DNA of 44,256 nucleotides from Tannerellaceae bacterium (GTDB lineage Bacteria; Bacteroidota; Bacteroidia; Bacteroidales; Tannerellaceae). Each line of letters starts with the position of its first letter. Position 1 is the stretch's first letter. The position numbers were made by a program, and so were the translations under genes. The notes beneath the pieces are model-generated. The model was not told where the DNA came from and did no database searches. It saw nothing but the letters and a program-made list of their open reading frames with translations. Below, piece by piece: positions 30,941 to 40,443 of this stretch. The stretch covers positions 1 through 44,256 of the forward strand of contig JAJQAZ010000162.1 of NCBI GenBank assembly GCA_021203545.1. Reading direction: 5' to 3'.

Positions 30941-32881
30941 ATGAAAACATACAATAAAATAATAGGGGGTCTTGCTTCAATGCTTCTTTTTGCAGCATGC
31001 AGCGATTTCGAGGATATCAACCACGACCCTACCAAAGTAGACGAAGATAAAGTAAAATCTCATTATCTGTTAAACCGCTCGATTGTACATGCCCAGCAAA
31101 ATCCGCATATCGCGGAACGGGTATTCGTAATCGAATGGAAATCTGCCGCCCGCTTCGACCGGGCAAACGGCTTAGCCACCGGAAACAGATATGATGCATA
31201 CAACACCGACTATTTAAGTACTGATTTTGCTGTTGGTTGGCTGAATGATGTCAATATGGCAATCAACCTGAGTGAAAAAAGATCACAATTACCCGACCAC
31301 GATTCCTCTGAACCGAATGTACTCCAGATGTCCCGTATCTGGCGTGCTTACCTGGTTTCAGAACTGGCTGACTGCTTCGGACCCATTCCTCCTGTAAATA
31401 AATACGATGGAGTAATTGATTACAAAAGTGTAGAAGAACTATATGACTTCATTCTACAGGAACTAAAAGAAGCAGCTGCTTCCATAGACGTTGATGCTGA
31501 TATGTCTGCTGTAAAAGAGGCAGGTACAGATAAGTTTTTCAACGGCGACATGGAAAAATGGATCCGGTATGCAAACTCTATGCGACTAAGGTTTGCCATG
31601 CGTATATCCGGTGTAGCACCCGAAAAGGTAAAGGCGATTGTGGAAGAACTGGCAAAAGAAAATAAGCTGATTACTAACCTGGCTCACATCGCTTCAGTAC
31701 AGGAAGTAGACGGTTGGAACGAACTGGCGGGTGTTATGTCACGCTCATGGAATTACCAGCCTGTTTCGTCTACTATCAACAATATGATGATTGGTTTGGG
31801 AGGTATTAAATTCCAGGTTCCGGAACTGATTCAGGATAAGGTAGTATTAAAAGATGCAAAACAGTATATGGGACTCTATTTCCCGGATCATCTCACTACT
31901 AAAACAAATTCTCCGGGAGCCGGGTATTTCTTCGATGGCCTGCCCGAAATAATCGACCCACGGGCTACGGTGCTTTACCATATTCCGGGATACGACGATG
32001 GAGAGCACTATTTCCCTAACGTAAACCTCGCCGATTCTGCCAGATTAGTGGATATAGATTATTACAAAAATCCGGGAGATTACAAAGAACCTCAGTATGT
32101 AACAACACTGACAACTAAATATACATGGAATACATGGGTAGCAGGTAACTGGGATTACAAATCAACAGTATCTTCCGAACTATTGCAGACTAAAACATTC
32201 CCCTCTATCTCCAAAAAATACCGGATGAGTACTAACAGGCGGATTTTCTTTGCTCCGTGGGAAACTCATTTCCTGCTTGCGGAAGCCGCTCTGAAGGGAT
32301 GGAATGTGGGTTCTTCTGATAAGGTTCATTACGAAGCGGGCATTAGTTCCAGCTTTGAATATCATGGACTTACATTGCTCACAAATGCCTATCTTCAATC
32401 CACAGAACACAACCGGTTGGGTACATCTGTAGCTTACGATGATGAAACAGAAGCAACAGATTACACTGTGGATTATATTGACGGATATACAGGACTTCCG
32501 GGACAAACGGTATATAAATATCCGAAAAATACTATTTACAGAAACGGAGAGTTTAATAATGATAAACTAACAAAAATCATTACACAAAAATACCTGGCAC
32601 AGGTTCCTTATCTGCCTCTTGAAGCCTGGAACGACCATCGCCGGTTAGGCTTGCCTTTCTTTGATAACCCGGCTGCCGAAACCGACTTTAATCCTTCAAA
32701 CTATCAGATCCCATTGACAAAAAACAACTATATGGAATGTAAGTGGGAGTTTTACCAGGAACGTTTCATGTATCCCGAAATAATGGAAATCAACAGTAAA
32801 GACAGCTACGAAACAGCTGTTAGATTACTGGGTGGCAAAGATAATCTATATACTCCTTTGTGGTGGACAAATAGAAAATAA
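30941..32881 (+). CDS. SusD/RagB-family lipoprotein (SusD-like 2 branch)
   Basis: A 646-residue lipoprotein. Signal MKTYNKIIGGLASMLLFAAC with lipidation at the Cys, then SDFEDINHDPTKV, the start typical of the SusD-like_2 (PF12771-type) branch rather than starch-type SusD. Mid-protein KWIRYANSMRLRFAMRIS and C-terminal FFAPWETHFLLAEAALKGW plus EAWNDHRRLGLP match that branch. It is the lid for the SusC encoded 20 nt upstream and is intact. It is followed by a strong terminator. Substrate is unknown; this branch is often enzyme-less and has been linked to varied substrates. Confidence 0.9.
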   Translation: MKTYNKIIGGLASMLLFAACSDFEDINHDPTKVDEDKVKSHYLLNRSIVHAQQNPHIAERVFVIEWKSAARFDRANGLATGNRYDAYNTDYLSTDFAVGWLNDVNMAINLSEKRSQLPDHDSSEPNVLQMSRIWRAYLVSELADCFGPIPPVNKYDGVIDYKSVEELYDFILQELKEAAASIDVDADMSAVKEAGTDKFFNGDMEKWIRYANSMRLRFAMRISGVAPEKVKAIVEELAKENKLITNLAHIASVQEVDGWNELAGVMSRSWNYQPVSSTINNMMIGLGGIKFQVPELIQDKVVLKDAKQYMGLYFPDHLTTKTNSPGAGYFFDGLPEIIDPRATVLYHIPGYDDGEHYFPNVNLADSARLVDIDYYKNPGDYKEPQYVTTLTTKYTWNTWVAGNWDYKSTVSSELLQTKTFPSISKKYRMSTNRRIFFAPWETHFLLAEAALKGWNVGSSDKVHYEAGISSSFEYHGLTLLTNAYLQSTEHNRLGTSVAYDDETEATDYTVDYIDGYTGLPGQTVYKYPKNTIYRNGEFNNDKLTKIITQKYLAQVPYLPLEAWNDHRRLGLPFFDNPAAETDFNPSNYQIPLTKNNYMECKWEFYQERFMYPEIMEINSKDSYETAVRLLGGKDNLYTPLWWTNRK

Positions 32882-32916
32882 ATTATCTTTTCCTACATAT
32901 ATTGAGTAAATAATAA

Positions 32917-32966
32917 AAGAGGGTAAATATGTAAAAGTCCGGTACTTTTCACATATTTACCCTCTT
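32917..32966. terminator. Strong bidirectional terminator
   Basis: A long stem: AGAGGGTAAATATGT with AAAAGT on one side and ACTTTT with ACATATTTACCCTCT on the other, around a CCGGT-type loop. T-rich flanks lie on both sides. It sits 36 nt after the SusD stop and 10 nt before the stop of the convergent hypothetical gene, so it can end both transcripts. Confidence 0.85.
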
Positions 32967-32975
32967 CTTTCACTC

Positions 32976-33563
32976 CTATTCATCCATATCTTCCATGTTA
33001 TAGGTTTTCCAGGCGTTGGCCTTGCGATGGTTCTCTCTTTTGTGGCGTTCGGTGGGTTCAAAAAGATCTTCCAATCCATTTTCTGCAGAGAAGGTAGCAA
33101 AGGTACGGGGGTGCAAATTGCCCTGCCACTCACCGTTTACGAATTCTATATCCGGTATATCCAGGTCAGCACCGGGAGCAGTGATCTCTATCGAGGAATG
33201 GGGTATCCGGAAATACTCTCTCACCAATACATCGTCTACATCCTTTAGATATGCGGAACGAACAATCAGTATAGAGTCAGGTTCGTACCGGTATAACAGG
33301 ATTCCTGAAGAAGGCAGTTGAAGAATAGATAGATCGCGGAACATATGTTCAGGGTCACATATATCTTCGAATTCCCTGCTGACAGGCAAATCAGAAGGCG
33401 ACAACAAGGGTTGCATCGCAGCCCGGTCGTTATGCAACAGTGTTCCGTTGCGGATCGCATCGAGTGTTTCCTGATTCAGTTGATACTCTCTCTCCAGTTG
33501 TTGGGCCGGCACAGTTACACACATCATCAGCCCAAGTAATACATTTATAAACAAGCCTCTCAT
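32976..33563 (-). CDS. Secreted hypothetical protein
   Basis: A 195-residue product from the ATG at 33563 (MRGLFINVLLGLMMCVTVPAQ), which gives a clear signal peptide; an earlier in-frame ATG at 33668 would bury it. The mature part is charged. It contains DPEHMFRDLSILQLPSSGILLYRYEPDS split over two stretches and an IEITAPGADLDIPDIEF region. The tail is basic then acidic (ERHKRENHRKANAW; MEDMDE). I do not recognise a family with confidence; it resembles conserved Bacteroidales proteins of unknown function. It is convergent with the SusD gene and divergent from the acetyltransferase. Confidence 0.68.
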   Translation of the reverse strand: MRGLFINVLLGLMMCVTVPAQQLEREYQLNQETLDAIRNGTLLHNDRAAMQPLLSPSDLPVSREFEDICDPEHMFRDLSILQLPSSGILLYRYEPDSILIVRSAYLKDVDDVLVREYFRIPHSSIEITAPGADLDIPDIEFVNGEWQGNLHPRTFATFSAENGLEDLFEPTERHKRENHRKANAWKTYNMEDMDE

Positions 33564-33709
33564 ATCATCCTTATTTTCCCTGAAAACAACACCTTCCAGA
33601 AAAAGGTTTAGATGCGGCAGTATATCAATATACCTGTAAAAGGTTTTCTGATCTATATCATTGTTCACATCAAAAATATCTCCTATATTTACTCCTTAAA
33701 TCTACTCAT

Positions 33710-34314
33710 ATGAAAACAGAATTAGAAAAATGTATGGCAGGAGAATGGTATGACTGTCATGATCCGGTTTTTATTGAATTTAAGGCAAAAACCAGAAAAT
33801 TACTGGCAACCTATAACAGTATGCCGTACGAAAACAAAGCGGAAAGACGGCTGGTGCTGAAAGAAATGTTCGGAAGTATAGGAACAAATGTGTCGGTAGG
33901 GAATCCTTTTATCTGCGACTACGGACGGAATATTCATATAGGTAATAATGTATCTGTTAACATGAATTGTACACTTGTGGATTGCAACACCATTACGATA
34001 GGCACAATGTACTTATTGCCTCGAATGTTCAGATATACACCGCCACACATCCGGTAGAACTTGACGAACGGCTGACACCGGACTGGAATCCGGATGGTGA
34101 GGAATATTTTTGCCGTACGTTTGCCCTGCCTGTTACGATAGAGGATGGATGCTGGATTGGCGGAGGGGTTATTATCGTTCCGGGAGTAACCATAGGACGT
34201 GGCTCGGTGATAGGGGCAGGTAGTGTAGTAACTAAAGATATACCGGCTAACAGTCTGGCCGTTGGGAATCCGTGTAGAGTTATCAGAAAATTAAATGAAA
34301 AACAAAATGATTAA
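33710..34314 (+). pseudogene. Maltose/galactoside O-acetyltransferase-like (LbH), one frameshift
   Basis: Repaired length is about 201 residues. The N-terminal Mac domain (MAGEWYDCHDPVFIEFKAK) is followed by left-handed beta-helix hexapeptide repeats: INVSVGNPF-type turns, then [15 protein letters not shown] after repair. The catalytic His lies in [11 protein letters not shown] and the end is [24 protein letters not shown]. The frame breaks at GG 34001-34002; one more base gives TIGHNVLIA. This enzyme class acetylates sugars or thio-galactosides with acetyl-CoA and forms trimers. Its 3' end overlaps the HAD gene by 20 nt, so the two are probably co-transcribed. Confidence 0.88.
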
Positions 34315-34948
34315 ATTAGTTGCTTTCGATCTGGATGGTACTATAGGCGATACGATTCCAATGTGTATAGCAGCCTTTCAGGAAGCTGTAAGTCCGTATG
34401 CCGGAAATTTTCTTACCGAAGAGGAGATTATACAAACCTTTGGACTGAACGAAGAGGGAATGATCCGGCAGATAGTGAAAGAACGTTGGGAAGAGGCACT
34501 GGACAGTTTTTATATCCGGTATGAAGCGATGCACTATATGGCTCCTACCCCATTTAAAGGAATTAAAGAACTGATAAGAGAGTTAAAAAGCCGCCATATC
34601 ACGGTTGCCCTTATTACCGGAAAAGGAAAAGGCAGCTGTGACATTACCCTGAAGCAATTCGGAATGGAAACGGTTTTCGACCGGGTAGCCACCGGATCAC
34701 CCGAAAAGAATATTAAAGCGGATATTTTGCGAAGTATCCGGCAGGAGTATGATATACAGCCGGACGAAATGGTATATGTAGGAGATACCGTCGCGGATAT
34801 CCTATCGTGCCGGGAGGCCGGTATACAATGCCTATCGGTAGCCTGGGCCACCTCTGCGAATCCGGAACAATTAGAAAATCACAATCCGGGATACGTATTC
34901 CTGACAGTTGAAGGACTAACAAAATATTTGTTAAAAGAAAATATATAA
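34295..34948 (+). CDS. HAD-superfamily phosphatase, phosphoglycolate-phosphatase-like
   Basis: A 217-residue haloacid dehalogenase-like hydrolase. Motif I is FDLDGTIGD (nucleophile Asp), motif II is [10 protein letters not shown], the Lys is near PEKNIKAD, and motif III is [10 protein letters not shown]. The alpha-helical cap lies between residues 20 and 85, so it is subclass I like Gph/beta-phosphoglucomutase. The substrate is not determined. It overlaps the upstream acetyltransferase by 20 nt; ATG at 34295, with an alternative ATG four codons later. The gap to the sigma gene (34949-35125) carries only weak inverted repeats. Confidence 0.88.
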   Translation: MKNKMIKLVAFDLDGTIGDTIPMCIAAFQEAVSPYAGNFLTEEEIIQTFGLNEEGMIRQIVKERWEEALDSFYIRYEAMHYMAPTPFKGIKELIRELKSRHITVALITGKGKGSCDITLKQFGMETVFDRVATGSPEKNIKADILRSIRQEYDIQPDEMVYVGDTVADILSCREAGIQCLSVAWATSANPEQLENHNPGYVFLTVEGLTKYLLKENI

Positions 34949-35073
34949 TTACACCGGATTCGCACCACTTTCTCCAATCTTTCCGGGTTTACCATTCATT
35001 ATTACCTCTCAGAGGAAGGAGAAATAGATGAACATCTTTGTTTGGACTTTTTTTTATTTCGAAAATCTTTTTT

Positions 35074-35081
35074 TAGATTTG
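35074..35081 (+). promoter_or_regulatory. Candidate -7 element for the ECF sigma gene
   Basis: TAGATTTG fits TAnnTTTG, 45 nt before the ATG. The nearest TTTG (35041-35044) is 29 nt away instead of about 20, so the -33 box is poor. This is expected for a weakly expressed regulatory gene. Confidence 0.4.
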
Positions 35082-35125
35082 TACGAACGTAAAACAAGAG
35101 CCCTGAAAAAGCACAACCCTAAAAG

Positions 35126-35716
35126 ATGAGAGATGAATCTATTGATATTTATAAAATAATGCACCAGGACCCGGTTGCATTCAATAGGTTTGTGGATATC
35201 TATACCTCTCCCCCGTTTAAATATGCGTATGGTATTATTGAAAATAAAGAATCGGCAGAAGAGGTTGTGAGCGATGTTTTTCTGGAAGTGTGGAAAAACA
35301 GAGAACAACTGCATACGATTGAGAATATAAAATCGTGGCTCTTTGTAATTACTTACAGGAAAGCCGTGTCGTACCTGCGGAAAGAGAGTGGTAAGACTGC
35401 TGTATCGTTTGATGAGATAGATCATTTTATGATGGCACCGATACTTTCGCCAGACGAGCAAATGATCAGTAATGAGACAATAAAACAGATAAACCGGGCT
35501 ATTGAGAAACTTCCTCCTAAATGTAAACATGTTTTTTATCTGGCTAAAATAGAGCGGATGCCCTATAAGGAAATCGCTGATATACTGAATATTTCGGTAA
35601 AAACAATCAATAACCATATTGCCTATGCATTGGAGGCAATTTCCGGATATCTGAATATTTCTGAAAAAAATAAGAAATCGTATAGGAGATTTATTTTCAG
35701 GTTGCGTCTTATATAG
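35126..35716 (+). CDS. ECF RNA polymerase sigma factor
   Basis: A 196-residue sigma-70-family protein of the extracytoplasmic type. Region 2 (about 20-90) includes ESAEEVVSDVFLEVWKNR and IKSWLFVITYRKAVSYLRK. Region 4 (about 135-185) includes IEKLPPKCKHVFYLAKIE and the HTH MPYKEIADILNISVKTINNH. No region 3 is present. It is followed 15 nt later by a FecR anti-sigma gene and then an STN-containing SusC. This is the order of Bacteroidetes ECF/FecR systems that let an outer-membrane transporter signal its own induction. The likely target is the susC promoter at about 36.9-37.0 kb. Confidence 0.94.
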   Translation: MRDESIDIYKIMHQDPVAFNRFVDIYTSPPFKYAYGIIENKESAEEVVSDVFLEVWKNREQLHTIENIKSWLFVITYRKAVSYLRKESGKTAVSFDEIDHFMMAPILSPDEQMISNETIKQINRAIEKLPPKCKHVFYLAKIERMPYKEIADILNISVKTINNHIAYALEAISGYLNISEKNKKSYRRFIFRLRLI

Positions 35717-35731
35717 AAAGAATAGCAACGA

Positions 35732-36853
35732 ATGACCAATAAAAATAAATATAACGATTTGACGGATCTGGTGGATAAACTCAATTCACACCAGGTTTTG
35801 AAAGATCAATTAAACGAAGAAGAAAAAGAATTCGCTTATTTTTGGGAAAACGCCTATAGCCCGGACATGGATACAACGGGAATTAAAACCAAACTGGAAG
35901 ATAAAATACGAAAAGAACAAAAAAAGAAAAGATTCTTCTTACTGCTCAGAGCCTCTTCGATTGCAGCCTCTTTCCTGATCTTATTTGCTACCGGCCTTTA
36001 TTTTTATACCATCAAAAAGAATAATAACACCAGTCAATACGATGATTTGCTAACCATCGCGGCCGGAATAGAACAGGAAGCAGAAGAGGTACAGGATGTA
36101 ACCATTATTACATCAGATTCTCAACTTAATATTGCCAACGACGCCCTGATCCGGTATACGGACGAGGGCACAATTGAAGTAGGCTCTGAGTTAGTGGAAG
36201 AGATTGCCGCAACGACCGAGTACGACCAGTTAATTGTTCCGCGAGGAAAAAGAGCACGGTTAAATTTATCGGACGGTACCCAGTTATGGGTAAATTCGTT
36301 ATCCAAAGTTGTTTATCCCCGTACATTCGATGATAAAATACGTTCGGTATATGTGCAGGGAGAGGTATACATGGAAGTGGCTCACGATGCGGAACGCCCC
36401 TTTCATGTGATCTCGGACGATTTTTCCCTCCGGGTATTGGGTACACAGTTTAATATCTCCAATTACGGAGGGAATGAAGAGACCAGTATAGTACTGGTAG
36501 AGGGTTCGGTAGAGATTACAGACCAACATAAAAACAACCACCGGATGATCCCGAATGATCTGTTAGCCATCAGAGAGGGAAGCATTGCGGATGTGCGGCA
36601 GGTAAACCCCGAAAAATATATTAGTTGGGTGAAGGGGATACTTATATTGGATGAAGATCATTTAGATTCTATTCTACACCGTTTAAGTATTTATTATGGA
36701 GTAACCATCGAATGCGGCAGCCACATCGCAAAAGAAAAAGTATACGGGAAACTGGATCTGAAAGACAGCATTACGGATGTACTGGAATGCATACAGGCTA
36801 CTGTTCCGTTCAAAATTGAAAAACACCAGGAAAATATATACCTGACCAGGTAA
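35732..36853 (+). CDS. FecR-family anti-sigma factor
   Basis: A 373-residue single-pass inner-membrane protein. The cytoplasmic N-terminus (about 1-70) is charged and would hold the sigma factor. A transmembrane helix lies around 70-92 (SSIAASFLILFATGLYFY). The periplasmic FecR domain (about 165-270) has IVPRGKRARLNLSDGTQLW and YVQGEVYMEVAHDAERPF. A C-terminal DUF4974-type domain (about 295-373) has ILILDEDHLDSILHRLSIYY. It transduces contact with the STN domain of SusC to the sigma factor encoded 15 nt upstream. Intact. Confidence 0.93.
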   Translation: MTNKNKYNDLTDLVDKLNSHQVLKDQLNEEEKEFAYFWENAYSPDMDTTGIKTKLEDKIRKEQKKKRFFLLLRASSIAASFLILFATGLYFYTIKKNNNTSQYDDLLTIAAGIEQEAEEVQDVTIITSDSQLNIANDALIRYTDEGTIEVGSELVEEIAATTEYDQLIVPRGKRARLNLSDGTQLWVNSLSKVVYPRTFDDKIRSVYVQGEVYMEVAHDAERPFHVISDDFSLRVLGTQFNISNYGGNEETSIVLVEGSVEITDQHKNNHRMIPNDLLAIREGSIADVRQVNPEKYISWVKGILILDEDHLDSILHRLSIYYGVTIECGSHIAKEKVYGKLDLKDSITDVLECIQATVPFKIEKHQENIYLTR

Positions 36854-36925
36854 AAATAAATCAGAATTATTAATCCTTAAATTTTACAGTAACAATGAAG
36901 AGTGAAATGTGACCTTAAAAAACAA

Positions 36926-36959
36926 AACCGGACAAACAGGGCTAAGTGTTCATCCGGTT
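36926..36959 (+). terminator. Hairpin between fecR and STN-SusC
   Basis: AACCGGA (36926-36932) pairs with TCCGGTT (36953-36959) around a 20-nt loop, followed by ATTACTTTC. It lies about 70 nt past the FecR stop and 46 nt before the SusC ATG. It may end the sigma-fecR transcript or be a leader structure of the ECF-dependent susC mRNA. The rest of the 36854-37005 gap shows no -7 box of the housekeeping type. Confidence 0.4.
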
Positions 36960-37005
36960 ATTACTTTCTTAATCAACATCTAGTATCAATTAAAAAAAAG
37001 AGTTT

Positions 37006-40000
37006 ATGACAAAGAAAACTATTTTTTTGTATGGGAGAAGAATATCTAAATATTTTTTAACCATCAGTCTCCTTTTTGTTTTTTCTTTACAGCATTCAGA
37101 TGCTGTTTCTTTAGACCTGAATCGTACCGTAAACGGTTTTTCTATGCAGGCTGTTCGGCAAACATATAAAGATATTCTGGACCACATCGAGAAAAACAGT
37201 GAGTATGTGTTTATCTATTCCAAATCAGTACATGACCGGTTGAACCACACCACATCAATCGCTGTTTCGGACAAAGAGATCGACGAAGTTTTAGATCAGC
37301 TATTTGCAGGAACCGATTTCAGCTTTAAGAAATCAGGCAAGCAAATTATGATTTCAGAGAAAACCGAAGCTCCGCAGACTACCCCTTCCAAAGGCGGACT
37401 GCAAGTAGAAGGGTATGTAACAGACCTATCAGGTGAACCGTTGATTGGGGTAAATATTTACGTAAAAGAAAATCCCAACATCGGAACTATTACAGATATA
37501 GACGGACGGTACCACATACAGGTACCCGACCGCTTTGCTGTGCTTAGTTTCAATTACATTGGTTTTGCGCCCAAAGAGGAAACAGTAGGAAACCAGAAGG
37601 TTATCAACGTGATCCTGATGGAAGATGTGGGCCAATTGGATGAAATCGTAGTAGTAGGTTACGGTACACAGAAAAAAGCTTCTGTTGTTGCTGCGATTAC
37701 CAGTATTGAACCGGCCGGATTGAAAACGGGCACCACCCGTTCGGTAAGTAATAACCTGGCAGGAAATCTGGCCGGTGTAATAGGGGTACAACGTAGTGGT
37801 GAAACCGGATATGATAATTCCGATTTCTGGATCCGTGGTATCAGTACTTTTCAGGATGTAGCCCGTTCACCCCTTGTATTAGTGGACGGAATAGAGCGGT
37901 CACTCAACGATATTGATGTGGCGGAGATCGAAACTTTTTCAGTATTAAAAGATGCTTCGGCCAGTGCAGTATATGGAGTACGGGGGGCCAATGGAGTGAT
38001 TCTTATTACCACCAAACGCGGACAGGCCGGTAAAACCCGCATTAACATATCGGTAGAACATTCTATCTCCAAACCTACCAAACTACCCCAATTTATAGGT
38101 TCGGCAGATTATATGGATTTGTTTAATCATATAAGTAGACAAAATGGAGGTGACGACATTTTTGATCCTTCATCAGTAGAAAAATACCGTACAGGATACG
38201 ACCCGGAAATTTATCCGGATGTGGACTGGATGGATGCCATTTCGAAAGATTTTGCACAAAACACACGTGCTTCTTTTGAAGTGAGCGGAGGAACGGAACG
38301 GTTGCGCTACTCTTTTGTAGGGGCTTATTACAACGAAAAAGGGATCACTGAAGTCGATAAAAATCAGGATTGGAATTCAGGTTTAAATCTGAACCGGTTT
38401 AATATGCGTAGCAATGTAGATATGAATATTACACCTACTACACTGATGAGTATGAGTATCGGCGGATATCTGCAACGCCGTCAGGCTCCGGTTAAGGCTA
38501 TGAATGAATTCTTTGACAATGCGTTTGTAACTCCTCCTTTTGCTTTTCCAAAATATATGAAGACGGACGATTACCCAAAGGAGATAAAGGAGAAAATCCA
38601 TGGGCTCACCTCACACAAACCGGTTTTAAACGGGATGCGCGCAGTAAGTTGGAAACACTCTTTTCTATTGAACAGGATTTAAAAATTATACTTCCGGGAT
38701 TGAAAGCTAAGGGTATTTTTTCATTTGATTATTATACAGAAAATAGAGTTATACGTGAAAGAAATCCATTTTATTATTTTCCGGCTCAGGAGAGTGATCG
38801 TGACCCCGAAACCGGTGTACTGACATTGAGAAGTAAAAATGATGATGGACAGGAGCATTTGGGACATAAAGTAGAGGGTGAATATGGAAATAACAGTACT
38901 TATCTGGAAACCAATATTACATATGACCAGACGTTTGGTGATCATTCTGTGAATCTGCTGTTGTTGTACAACCAACGGGATTATGATGAAGGGAAAGAAG
39001 TTCCTTTCCGTAACCAGGGATTTGCCGGACGTTCTGCCTATATCTATAAGGGACGTTATATCGCAGAATTTAATTTTGGCTACAACGGGTCTGAAAACTT
39101 TGCTAAAGGAAAACGATTTGGATTTTTTCCCTCTTTCGCAGCTGGCTGGATCATGTCTGACGAACCGTTTATGGAGCCGGTAGAAAAGGTAATTGATAAA
39201 TTAAAATTCAGAGCCTCTTACGGATTGGTAGGTAACGACCAGCTAAAACGGCGGTTTGCTTATATCTCTACAGTAGATTTTGTAGAAGGAGGAGATGTGG
39301 GAAAAGGTGGTTATAAATGGGGTACATCGGCAGGGTGGTTCGAACGCACCGGACGCCGTGAAGGTGAAGTGGGAGTTGCCGACCTTACCTGGGAGACAGT
39401 GGCAAAAACCAATATTGGGATTGAGTTGGGGTTATTAAAAACAGTCCATTTACAGGTAGACTTTTTTCATGAAATGCGAAGAGATATTTTCATGGAGCGG
39501 AAAAACTTCCCCAGCTTCTCCGGTTTTGTAAAAGCACCATGGGCAAACTATGGTAAAGTGAAAAATCAAGGTATTGATGTCTCGCTGGATATTAATAAAC
39601 AACTTCGTAAAGACCTGTTTATCGGAGTACGTGGAACGATGACATATGCTAAGAATAAAGTAATTGAATTGGATGAGGAGTTAGGTAAAATAGGAACACA
39701 CAGAAGTGAAACCGGTAAACCCGTGGGCCAGCTATTTGGATTAATCGCAGAGGGATTATATACAGTAGATGACTTCAAAGATTTGGCAACCGGAGAACTA
39801 AAAGAAGGTTTACCTATTCCTACATTTACGAATCGGGTTTATCCGGGAGATATTAAATACCGGGATCTGGATAAAAGTGGAACAATCACGGTTGATGACA
39901 AAACAGCTATCGGAGGTACTGAAAATCCGGAGTTGGTATATGGATTAGGTCTGAGTGTAATGTATAAAAATGTCGATTTCGGTGTTTTTTTCCAGGGTAA

Positions 40001-40421
40001 CGGACGTACCTATCGTTTGATCGGAGAAGGTGCACACGAATTCTTGCCGGGCTCAGGAATGGGACGCGACGGTAATATATTCACAAACGCATTAACCGAC
40101 AGATGGACAGAAGAAAATCCGCGGCAGGATGTATTTTACCCTCGTTTGTATGTGGGATATAATGAACATAACTCGCAGCAGTCAACCTGGTGGTTACGGA
40201 ATATGAGTTTGCTGCGCCTGAAAAATCTGGAAGTGGGTTATACATTACCTAAAAATTTGATCAAACATGCAGCTATGGAACACGCACGTATTTTTGCACG
40301 GGGTACAAATCTGCTCTGCTTCTCTGACTTCAAACTATGGGATCCGGAAGTAGGATCAAATACAGGATTAAAATATCCGTTAATGAAAACATTTTCACTG
40401 GGATTGGAAATAAGATTTTAA
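37006..40421 (+). pseudogene. SusC-like TonB-dependent transducer with STN domain, one frameshift
   Basis: Repaired length is about 1138 residues. The order is signal peptide, an N-terminal STN (secretin/TonB short N-terminal) domain (about 45-125; ILDHIEKNSEYVFIYSKSV and DQLFAGTDFSF), a CarboxypepD_reg domain (VEGYVTDLSGEPLIGVNI), plug start LDEIVVVGYGTQKKA, then the barrel ending SLGLEIRF. The STN domain interacts with FecR and so couples substrate binding to the ECF sigma factor. The frame breaks at AAAA 38593-38596; one more A gives EKNPWAHLTQTGF and joins the second part, which is then open to the stop. It is paired with the SusD gene 22 nt downstream. Substrate unknown. Confidence 0.9.
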
Positions 40422-40443
40422 AAACCTTTTATTGTAATAATAT

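Noticed and set aside
33564-33668. Upstream start of the hypothetical protein gene at 33668
   Set aside because: It would place 35 non-hydrophobic residues before a clear signal peptide; the ATG at 33563 is preferred.
28146-38596. Programmed ribosomal frameshifting at A-rich runs in the SusC genes
   Set aside because: The breaks differ in position and direction, one is in a G run, and there is no conserved slippery heptamer with a downstream pseudoknot; single-base indels explain them better.
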